This document shows, one piece after another, positions 51,931-58,947 of a stretch of 64,000 nt of DNA. Origin of the DNA: Streptomyces humidus. GTDB lineage: Bacteria > Actinomycetota > Actinomycetes > Streptomycetales > Streptomycetaceae. The notes beneath the pieces were generated by a model. The model was given only the letters and a program-made list of their open reading frames with translations, had not been told where the DNA came from and did no database searches. The translations under genes were made by a program, and so were the position numbers. How positions within the stretch are numbered: the stretch's first letter is position 1; each line of letters starts with the position of its first letter. The stretch spans positions 62,001 to 126,000 of the forward strand of contig NZ_BMTL01000012.1 of NCBI RefSeq assembly GCF_014649655.1, read 5' to 3'.

Positions 51931-52620
51931 TCAGGGCCACAGCAGCCGCTGTGACCAGCCCTCCCCGTCCGGCTCCCGGCGGTACGCCAGCCGCACGTGC
52001 CGCCGGCGCTCGTCACCCTGGAAGAACTCCACCTCGTCCGGGCGCAGTCGGTACAGCGTCCAGGTCGGGGACTTCGCCGCCGGGTTCCGGCGGGCGTGCT
52101 CCCAGGCGGCTTCCGAGGCGTGTGCCAGTTCCTGCGGCGAGGCCAGGGTCTCGCTCTGGCGGCCGGTCAGCGCGGCGGCGAGGGCGCCGGTCGAGCGGGC
52201 GTGCAGGTCGGCCTGGGCCTCGTCGGAGGGGGCGGACGCGACCGGGCCGCGCACCCGGACCTGGCGGCCGAGCACGGGCCAGTAGAAGGTGAGCGCCGCG
52301 TACGGGCGGGCGGCGAGCTGGCGGCCCTTGCGGCTGGTGGCGTGGGACGCGAAGGACCAGCCGTCCGCGTCCGCGCCGTGCAGCACCACGATGCGGGCGT
52401 CGGGCAGCCCGTCCTCGCCGACGGTGGCGAGGGCCGTGGTGTGCGGCTCCCGCTCACCCGCCGCGACCGCCCGCGCGAACCACTGCGTGAAGAGGGGCAG
52501 CGGGTCGGCGGGCGCCGACGCCGGGTCGAAGGGCGGCAGTTCCGTCACCTCCGGGTCCCACACCCGCAGCGTTCTGAGCAGTTCATGCAGTTCATGCAGT
52601 TCCTGCGGATCCTTGGCCAT
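51931..52620 (-). CDS. PdxH-like FMN-binding oxidase (second pyridoxamine-phosphate-oxidase homologue)
   Basis: A 229-residue protein of the PNPOx family: PDARIVVLHGADADGWSFAS, RKGRQLAARPYAALTFYWP and a PNPOx C-terminal region (DEVEFFQGDERRRHVRLAYR), where the usual FWQG is FFQG. It is more divergent than the gene at 869. The N-terminal ELHELHELLRTLRV repeats come from CATGCAGTT micro-repeats. It may act on pyridoxal-like or unrelated substrates. Same strand as the expansin-like gene, 15 bases apart. Confidence 0.83.
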   Translation of the reverse strand: MAKDPQELHELHELLRTLRVWDPEVTELPPFDPASAPADPLPLFTQWFARAVAAGEREPHTTALATVGEDGLPDARIVVLHGADADGWSFASHATSRKGRQLAARPYAALTFYWPVLGRQVRVRGPVASAPSDEAQADLHARSTGALAAALTGRQSETLASPQELAHASEAAWEHARRNPAAKSPTWTLYRLRPDEVEFFQGDERRRHVRLAYRREPDGEGWSQRLLWP

Positions 52621-52635
52621 GCACCGAGTATCGGG

Positions 52636-53649
52636 TCAGTGGCGGGCGAACTGGACCCCGGTCGGCTGCACCACGTTCGCCCGTACGGCGATCCCCTCGA
52701 CGGTGAGCCGCTCCCCGTAGATGTCGGTGAGCCGGATCGGGCCGCCGCAGCCGGCGCCGTGCTCGGAGAGGAAGAAGTTGTAGCCGGTGCGCGCCAGCCG
52801 GGTCCAGCCCGAGCCCGTGCGGACCTCCAGGCCGGCCAGCGGGTTGCGGTGGCCGAGCGCCTGGATGCCGCACCAGTACTGCGTGGAGCCCGTCTTGTAG
52901 CGGATCGAGACGGTGTCGGAGGTGGCCGGGCTCAGCAGGCTCCAGGTGATCGGGATGCGGCCCGTCACGAGCGGCGCGAGCTTGGCGAAGGCCTGCTGGC
53001 TGAGGTCGATCTGGCCGACCGCGCAGGGCGCCGGGCACTCGTTGGTGATCCGGACCGTCACGGACGCCCCGCTCGCCGCGCGCACGGACACATACGCGCC
53101 GCATGCCTTCGACGTCTCGTAGTCGGCGGTGTTCATCGCCGCGGTCATGACGTCGGAGGTCGGGCCGAAGGAGCAGGCGCCGTTGCCGTCGCCGATGTCA
53201 TAGGCGGTGGCGACCCCCGTACGGGCGATCCCGGGCCGGATGCGTCCGGCCGACGGCGCCGTCCCGGAAGCCGGGCGGGCGGCGGGTGCGGCCGCCCGGG
53301 CGGCGGGCCGTGCGGACGGCGCGGCCGAGGCGCCGGCCGGACCCGTGCCGCTCGGGCTCGGGCTGCCGGAAGCCGAGGAGGACTTAGGCGACGGTGACGC
53401 CGACGGTGACGGCGACTCGGCCGCCGGCGCCGTCGTCGCCGGGCTCGCCGCGGCCGTCCCGTTCGCGGCGGTTCCGGCCGCCGCCTCGACCGCCCGTGCC
53501 CCGTCGTCGCCCCCGCCGCCGGGGCGGAAGGCCACCACCAGGGACACCACGAGCGCGACGGCGGCCACCGCCACCACGGCGACGACGGGGACGCGACGAC
53601 TTGTGCGCCGGTCGGGGCGGCGGGAACGTCGGTGCGAGGAACTTGCCAC
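52636..53649 (-). CDS. Membrane-anchored expansin-like (RlpA-like double-psi beta-barrel) protein
   Basis: A 337-residue exported protein. A basic N-terminus precedes one transmembrane helix (about 20-42, VPVVAVVAVAAVALVVSLVV), then a 100-residue Ser/Pro/Ala linker. The expansin D1 barrel follows (GVATAYDIGDGNGACSFG; RITNECPAPCAVGQIDLSQQ, containing the conserved catalytic-site Asp), then a D2-like carbohydrate-binding region. Bacterial expansins loosen cellulose or cell-wall glycans without hydrolysis. It is probably at the cell surface. No link to the regulon is evident. Confidence 0.83.
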   Translation of the reverse strand: MASSSHRRSRRPDRRTSRRVPVVAVVAVAAVALVVSLVVAFRPGGGGDDGARAVEAAAGTAANGTAAASPATTAPAAESPSPSASPSPKSSSASGSPSPSGTGPAGASAAPSARPAARAAAPAARPASGTAPSAGRIRPGIARTGVATAYDIGDGNGACSFGPTSDVMTAAMNTADYETSKACGAYVSVRAASGASVTVRITNECPAPCAVGQIDLSQQAFAKLAPLVTGRIPITWSLLSPATSDTVSIRYKTGSTQYWCGIQALGHRNPLAGLEVRTGSGWTRLARTGYNFFLSEHGAGCGGPIRLTDIYGERLTVEGIAVRANVVQPTGVQFARH

Positions 53650-53955
53650 GGATGGATCCTTACGCGAGTCGGCGGAGCACGTCCGGCAGACGGCTTCGGA
53701 AAGCGGCGCCTGCCGACTCCCAGTGGCCGCCGGTCGCGCAAAGGTTGCCGCCCGTCTTCATCCTGCGTCCCTGCGGCCCCTGCTGCCCTGCTCCCAGTGC
53801 CCCAGTGCCCCAGTGCCCCAGTGCCCCAGCGGCCCCTATCTCCGCGCTCCCCCGTCACCCCTCGCGCCGAGTGGCGCCCCGGTGGCGCCCCCGCGCCCGG
53901 ATGACGCCCCCGCTGCCCCCTCGCCGCCCCGCTGTCCCCGCGGCCCCCGAAGGTC
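53650..53955. repeat. Intergenic gap with AGTGCCCC repeats
   Basis: A 306-base gap. Four exact 8-bp units AGTGCCCC occupy 53796-53827. The remainder (C-rich, 53830-53950) has no gene-like frame. Confidence 0.6.
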
Positions 53956-55128
53956 TCACCCCCGGCCCAGTACCACCGTCCCCGAGGAGCAGAACCAGCC
54001 GCCGGTGCCTGAGGCCACCGCGTGGCGGGGGAGGTTGCCGGCGGGGTCCCGCACCTGGCGGGATCCCGCCTCGCCCCTCAGCTGTCGTACCGCTTCGACC
54101 AGGAGGAACAGGCCTCGCATGCCGGGGTGTTGGGCCGACAGGCCGCCTCCGTCCGTGTTGACGGGGAGGTCTCCTCCCGTCACCTGGAGCCGGCCCTTCT
54201 CCAGGAACGGCCCGCCCTCGCCCTTGGCGCAGAAGCCCAGGTCCTCGAGGGTCACCAGCGTCATGTACGTGAACGCGTCGTAGATCTCGGCGAAGTCCAT
54301 CTCGTCCGGGCGCAGTCCGGCCCGTTCGAAGGCCAGCCGGCCGCTCGTCGCCGCGGGGGAGACCGTGAAGTCGTCCCACTCGGACATCGAGGCGTGCGAG
54401 GCGTGCTCCCCGGTGCCCAGGATCCACACCGGCGCCGTGCGGCAGTCGCGTACGTACTCCTCGGCCGCCAGCAGGATCGCCGCCCCGCCGTCCGAACGCA
54501 GACAGCAGTGCAGCTTGGTGAACGGGTCGGCGACCATCGGGCCCGACAGGACGTCGTCGACCGTGATCGGGTCGCGGAACATCGCCTCGGGGTTCAGCGC
54601 CGCGTTGGCTCTCGCCTGCACCGCGACCTGCGCCAACTGCTCGATCGTCGTGCCGTACCGGTGCATGTGGCGGCGGGCGGCCATCGCGTACTTGGCGATC
54701 AGGGTGTGGCCGTAGGGGACCTCGAACTGGAGGGGGCCGCGCGCGCCGAAGGCGAAGGTGCCGCCGCGGCGGCCCGCCCTGATGTCGGCCCGGGGCGTCG
54801 AACCGTAGGCCAGCAGGACGGCGTTCGCGTGCCCGGCGGCGATCGCGTCGGCCGCGTGCGCCGCCATGACCTCCCACGTCGCGCCGCCCACCGAGGTGGA
54901 GTCGACCCAGGTGGGGCGCAGGCCCAGGTAGTCGGCGAGTTCGACCGGGGCGAGCGTGCCGAGGCCGGCGGAGGCGAAGCCGTCCACCGTCTCCCGGCCC
55001 AGCCCGGCGTCCGCCAGCGCCCGGCGGGCCGCCTGGGCGTGCAGGGCGTAGGGCGTCGCGTCGTCCACCCGCCCGCAGTCGGAGAGCGCGACGCCGACGA
55101 CGGCCACGTTTCGGTTCCCCGCAGTCAA
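53956..55128 (-). CDS. Thiolase/SCP2-type acetyl-CoA acetyltransferase (lipid-transfer-protein family)
   Basis: A 390-residue thiolase of the Ltp type used in steroid and lipid catabolism. It begins VAVVGVALSDCG and has GFASAGLGTLAPVELADYLG, TSVGGATWEVMAAHAADAI, KLHCCLRSDGGAAILLA and the C-terminal NTDGGGLSAQHPGMRG in place of the classical GHPxGxSG. Such proteins often work as retro-aldolases or thiolases with a DUF35 partner. A TTG at 55128 is preferred as start because AGGGAGGTG lies 7 bases upstream; ATG 55152 is the alternative. It is divergent from an acyl-CoA dehydrogenase across operator 7. Confidence 0.88.
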   Translation of the reverse strand: MTAGNRNVAVVGVALSDCGRVDDATPYALHAQAARRALADAGLGRETVDGFASAGLGTLAPVELADYLGLRPTWVDSTSVGGATWEVMAAHAADAIAAGHANAVLLAYGSTPRADIRAGRRGGTFAFGARGPLQFEVPYGHTLIAKYAMAARRHMHRYGTTIEQLAQVAVQARANAALNPEAMFRDPITVDDVLSGPMVADPFTKLHCCLRSDGGAAILLAAEEYVRDCRTAPVWILGTGEHASHASMSEWDDFTVSPAATSGRLAFERAGLRPDEMDFAEIYDAFTYMTLVTLEDLGFCAKGEGGPFLEKGRLQVTGGDLPVNTDGGGLSAQHPGMRGLFLLVEAVRQLRGEAGSRQVRDPAGNLPRHAVASGTGGWFCSSGTVVLGRG

Positions 55129-55172
55129 GTGGGGCCACCTCCCTCTGTGCATCTCGTTCCCGGACTCCTAAT

Positions 55173-55187
55173 ATGACGCACCGTCAG
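55173..55187. promoter_or_regulatory. Operator 7 (ATGACGCACCGTCAG)
   Basis: Matches the palindrome in four of five bases of the left arm (ATGAC for CTGAC) and all of the right arm. It is placed between the thiolase start (55128) and the acyl-CoA dehydrogenase start (55208). Confidence 0.7.
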
Positions 55188-55207
55188 ATCTGGAGGAAGG
55201 GGCGGCC

Positions 55208-56392
55208 ATGGACCCCGGCTTCACCGCCGAACAGGACGAGATCCGCCGCACACTGCGCGAACTGCTCGACAAACGCTGCGGCCCCGAGGGGCTGCGCGCC
55301 GCCCTCGACACCCCCGCCGGACACGACCGCGCCCTGTGGGCCGCCCTCGCCGGACAGCTGGGACTGCCCGGCCTCGCGCTGCCGGAGGCCTACGGCGGCG
55401 TCGGCTGCCCCCGCACCGACCTCGCCCTCGCCGCCGAGGAGACCGGCCGGGCCCTCGCCCCCACCCCGCTGCTCGCGACCTCCGTCCTCGCCGCGCCGCT
55501 GATCCTCGCACTCGGCTCCGACGACCAGCGCGCCCGTCTGCTCCCGCGGGTCGCCGACGGCACGCTGACCGCCGCCCTCGCCGTCCCGGCGCCGGCTCTC
55601 GCCACCGCCCTCGCCCTGACCGGGCCGGGCGGCGGCGACTGGTCCGGCGGGGGCCGCGCGGGGGGCGTGCAGGCCCGGCCGGCCGAGGGCGGCTGGCGGC
55701 TGTACGGGGAGGCCGCGCAGGTGCTCGACGGGCACAGCGCCGGGCTGCTGGTCGTCGCCGCCCACACCGGGGGGTTCGTACGGTCGCGGACCCTGCTGTT
55801 CCTGGTGGCGGGGGACGCCGCCGGGGTCGTCCGGACCCGGCAGACCGCGCTCGACGCGACCCGGCCGCAGGCGCGGGTCCAGCTACGGCACGTGGAGGCC
55901 GAGCTGCTGGGGGACGAGGCGGCGGACGTCCCGGGGGCCCTGGCCGACGCCGGTGACTTCGCCGCCGCCTTCCTCGCCTGCGAAGCCGTCGGGGCCGCGG
56001 GCCGGGCGCTGGAGCGCACCGTCGAGTACCTCGGGCAGCGGGTGCAGTTCGGGCGGGTCATCGGGTCCTTCCAGGCGGTGCAGCACCGGCTGGCGGACGT
56101 GTACGTGCAGATCCAGGCGGCCCGGTCCGCCGCCTACTACGCCGCGTGGGCGACCGGCCGGACGGAGGACGTCGGCGGGCTCGCGCTCGCCCAGGCGCTG
56201 GAGGCGCTGCGCCTCGCCGCCGCCGAGGGCGTCCAGCTGCACGGCGGGATCGGTTTCACCTGGGAGCACGAGGCGCATCTTTACTTCAAGCGGGCAGCCG
56301 GAGACGAACTGCTGTTCGGGCCGGTACACCGGCTGCGCGCCCGCGCGGCCGAGCGGGCCGCCCTGTTCACGCGGACGGAGGTGACGGTGTGA
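55208..56392 (+). CDS. Acyl-CoA dehydrogenase
   Basis: A 394-residue dehydrogenase of the same group as the short partner at 28053. LALPEAYGGVGCPRTDLALA, EYLGQRVQFGRVIGSFQAVQ and QLHGGIGFTWEHEAHLYFKR are the family blocks. The FAD-loop region in the middle (GWRLYGEAAQVLDGHSAGLL) is degenerate, consistent with a specialised or partner subunit. AAGGGG precedes ATG 55208. It is coupled to the downstream deazaflavin-type reductase by a GTGA overlap and is controlled by operator 7. Confidence 0.92.
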   Translation: MDPGFTAEQDEIRRTLRELLDKRCGPEGLRAALDTPAGHDRALWAALAGQLGLPGLALPEAYGGVGCPRTDLALAAEETGRALAPTPLLATSVLAAPLILALGSDDQRARLLPRVADGTLTAALAVPAPALATALALTGPGGGDWSGGGRAGGVQARPAEGGWRLYGEAAQVLDGHSAGLLVVAAHTGGFVRSRTLLFLVAGDAAGVVRTRQTALDATRPQARVQLRHVEAELLGDEAADVPGALADAGDFAAAFLACEAVGAAGRALERTVEYLGQRVQFGRVIGSFQAVQHRLADVYVQIQAARSAAYYAAWATGRTEDVGGLALAQALEALRLAAAEGVQLHGGIGFTWEHEAHLYFKRAAGDELLFGPVHRLRARAAERAALFTRTEVTV

Positions 56393-56901
56393 TCGGCGTC
56401 CGGCTGGTGCAGAAGGTGTCCTCGACGCGCGTCTTCGCGACGGTCGCCCCTCATGTGATCCCGGCGCTGGACCGGGCCGTCCACCGGCTCACCCGGGGGA
56501 AGGTGCTGCTCAGCGCCCAGATGCTGCCGGGGGTGATCCTGACCGCGACCGGCGCGAGGAGCGGCGTGCCGCGCCGGACGCCGCTGGCCTGCATGCCCGG
56601 GCCCGACGGCCGGGGCTGGACCCTGGTCGGCTCCAACTTCGGCCGCACCGGGCACCCCGCCTGGACGGCCAACCTCCTCGCCCACCCCGACGCGGAGATC
56701 AGCTGGAAGGGCGCCGACGTCCCGGTGACCGCACGGCTGCTCACGGGGGAGGAACGGGCGGCGGTGTGGAAGGAGCTGCTGGCCTTCTGGCCGCCGTACG
56801 CGGCCTATCAGGCACGGGTGGAGCGCGAGATCCGGGTGTTCCGGCTCACCCCGAGGAATCCCGCCGGGAAGGCCTCCACCGGGGGCCCTGGTCCCGCCTG
56901 A
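56389..56901 (+). CDS. Nitroreductase/deazaflavin (F420)-dependent oxidoreductase family protein
   Basis: A 170-residue protein of the DDN-like family, with the substrate/F420-binding block ILTATGARSGVPRRTPLACM, then GWTLVGSNFGRTGHPAWTANLLAHPDAE and a Trp-Lys-Gly beta-strand. DDN-family members reduce quinones, nitroimidazoles or enones with reduced F420. It starts at GTG 56389 inside the dehydrogenase stop (GTGA) with GGAGG 5 bases upstream, so the two enzymes are co-translated and could act on the same intermediate. Confidence 0.87.
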   Translation: MIGVRLVQKVSSTRVFATVAPHVIPALDRAVHRLTRGKVLLSAQMLPGVILTATGARSGVPRRTPLACMPGPDGRGWTLVGSNFGRTGHPAWTANLLAHPDAEISWKGADVPVTARLLTGEERAAVWKELLAFWPPYAAYQARVEREIRVFRLTPRNPAGKASTGGPGPA

Positions 56902-57224
56902 TCCGGGCGGGCTGCTCCGCAGCGACGCGCAGCGGCTGTCCGGGGCGCCCGACCGCCTGCCGCGGGCGGCCACCGCCGCCCTCGCCGGCTTCCGGCGGCT
57001 CCACGACGAGCGGCTCGCCACCCTGCTGCCGGGCGGGCGGCGGCTGAGGCCGGAGCCGGTCACGAGGCATGTGGTGAAGGACCGGACGCTGCCCGCTCGG
57101 CGCGGCGGCGGGTGTTGCCCGCACAGTGCGGCAGGCGGCGGCCCGACCGGGTAAGGACCGGTGAACCGCCGCCTGGAAGACAGGACTTGATCGTAAGAGG
57201 GGTGCGCCGTCGCGGGCTTCGCCG
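56902..57224. other. Gap with a coding-like frame lacking a start, possible gene remnant
   Basis: From about 56904 to 57154 one forward frame has coding-like composition (LRSDAQRLSGAPDRLPRAAT, RRLHDERLATLLPGGRRL) but no start codon or ribosome site, and it ends at TAA 57154. It may be the decayed 3' part of a gene, or chance in high-GC DNA. Confidence 0.25.
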
Positions 57225-57872
57225 CTACTTCGTCGGCTTCTTCCCGGTGATGCCCAGGTGCACCAGCAGGGCCAGGTTCGGCTTGAGCTCAGCCTGCTTC
57301 ACTCCCCACGTCTGGAAGCCCTTCTGATGCGAGGCGACGGCCGCGAGCATGGCGACCAGCGCGCCGGCGACCGCTGCCGGGTTCACGTCCTTGTCGACCC
57401 TGCCCTTGGCCTGCAACTCCGCGACCGTGTCCGAGAGCGAGTTGTTCACCGAGTTGAGGATCTTCATGCGGAGTTTGTAGAAGCGTTTGTCGCCTTCGGC
57501 CGCGCCCAGGTCGACCACGCGAAGGATCGCGTCGTTCTTCCGCCAGAACTCCAGAAAGCCGTCGACGAGTTCCTGCGCCGTCTGCCAGCCGGCCTTGCCG
57601 ACCCAGGAGCGCCCGGCGACCAGGTCGGTCAACTCGGCTCCCTCCGCGGCCATTTGCTCGGCGATCTCCAGGACGGCGCCCTCGACGTCCGGGAAGTACT
57701 GGTAGAAGGTCGCGGGTGAAGTGCCCGCCTTCCGGGCGACATCGATGACCTTGACGTCCCGGTAGGGAGAGGAGCTGAGCATCTCGCTGAGGCAGTCGAG
57801 CAGCTTCTGCCGCGTCGCCTGCCCGCGCCGACCGGCCACGCGGCCGTCGACGGTACGCACTTGTCCTGTCAT
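57225..57872 (-). CDS. TetR family transcriptional regulator (candidate repressor of the CTGAC regulon)
   Basis: A 215-residue TetR protein. The helix-turn-helix spans about residues 20-62 (RQKLLDCLSEMLSSSPYRDV; VIDVARKAGTSPATFYQYFP), followed by a 150-residue ligand domain. It lies at the end of the catabolic region, and its start codon is overlapped by CCGTCAG (57874-57880), a half of the regulon palindrome. That suggests autoregulation and makes it the best candidate for the repressor. Its ligand would then be an acyl-CoA intermediate. It also neighbours kbpA-afsK, where a TetR gene (SCO4421 by recollection) sits in S. coelicolor. Confidence 0.88.
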   Translation of the reverse strand: MTGQVRTVDGRVAGRRGQATRQKLLDCLSEMLSSSPYRDVKVIDVARKAGTSPATFYQYFPDVEGAVLEIAEQMAAEGAELTDLVAGRSWVGKAGWQTAQELVDGFLEFWRKNDAILRVVDLGAAEGDKRFYKLRMKILNSVNNSLSDTVAELQAKGRVDKDVNPAAVAGALVAMLAAVASHQKGFQTWGVKQAELKPNLALLVHLGITGKKPTK

Positions 57873-57994
57873 GCCGTCAGCTTACCGAGGGGTGATGGGA
57901 GCGCGATTCGGCCGACTGCAAATGGGGTGCGCGGGGGCTCGGAGGCGGCTGTGCCTGGTCTGCGGCTTGCGTGAACCGCCGTTACTTTGGCTCC

Positions 57995-58726
57995 ATGGCC
58001 GAAAACAGGGCATCGGTGTACGCAGAGGGCGTCCCCTGCTGGGTGGACGCGCAGCTCCCCGACGTGGACGCGGGCAGGCGTTTCTACGGCGAGCTCTTCG
58101 GCTGGACCTTCGAGGAGCGGCGGGAGGACCACGGCGACTCCGTGTGGGCACTGCTGGACGGCGAGCCCGTCGCCGCGCTGGCGCACAAGGCCGACGGCCG
58201 GATGCCCACCGTCTGGACGGTCTACTTCGCCACCCCGGACGCCGAGGCGACCGCCCGGCGGATCCGGGCGGCCGGCGGGCAGCTGGTGACGGCCCCGACG
58301 CCGGTCGGCGGTCTCGGGGTCGCCGCCCTGGCCGCCGACCCCGAGGCCGCGGTCTTCGGGCTCTGGCAGCCCGGCGGCCATCCGGGATTCGGCGTCCGCC
58401 ACCGGCCCGGCGCGTTCGTCTGGGCCGAGCTCTACGCACGGGACACCGAGGCCGCGAACACGTTCTACGGGCATCTCTTCCACGAGGCGCTCTTCGGCCC
58501 CGGAGCGGCCCCGGACTTCGGCCGCGCCCCGGTCGCCGACGTCTTCCCGGAGATGATGCCGCCGCACTTCCTGGTCCACTTCGGCGCCGAGGACTGCGAG
58601 GCGGCGCTGGGCGCGGTGAGCCGGCTGGGCGGGCGGGTGCAGGCGGGTCCCTTCACGGCCTCGTACGGCACGGTGGCCGTCGTCACGGACAATCAGGGGG
58701 CGTCGTTCGCGCTCCTGGAGCGCTGA
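57995..58726 (+). CDS. kbpA: VOC family protein, probable KbpA (AfsK-binding protein)
   Basis: A 243-residue protein (251 from GTG 57971) with two glyoxalase-like VOC modules: CWVDAQLPDVDAGRRFYGEL begins the first, VWAELYARDTEAANTFYGHL the second. It lies directly upstream of afsK, as does S. coelicolor kbpA, whose product binds AfsK and inhibits its autophosphorylation. My recollection is that KbpA has 252 residues, which would favour the longer start. Metal-ligand residues of true glyoxalases are incomplete, which fits a binding role. The assignment is by synteny. Confidence 0.72.
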   Translation: MAENRASVYAEGVPCWVDAQLPDVDAGRRFYGELFGWTFEERREDHGDSVWALLDGEPVAALAHKADGRMPTVWTVYFATPDAEATARRIRAAGGQLVTAPTPVGGLGVAALAADPEAAVFGLWQPGGHPGFGVRHRPGAFVWAELYARDTEAANTFYGHLFHEALFGPGAAPDFGRAPVADVFPEMMPPHFLVHFGAEDCEAALGAVSRLGGRVQAGPFTASYGTVAVVTDNQGASFALLER

Positions 58727-58947
58727 ACGGGGCGCTGAACGGCGTTCTCGCCGACGGGTCCGTCCCGGGGTGGGAATTTTTTGCCCGGATATGAAATCAG
58801 ACACCCTGATTGCCCACGGGTTCGCAACCGGCCGCCCGGCCAGGAAGAATCGGGGTGCGTGCCGCCACGGCGGTGCGGTGGTGAGACGCTGCACGGGGCC
58901 GTGCGCACAAGTGGGTGGCGCGGCTCGTACGGGGAGGTGGCAGGCAA

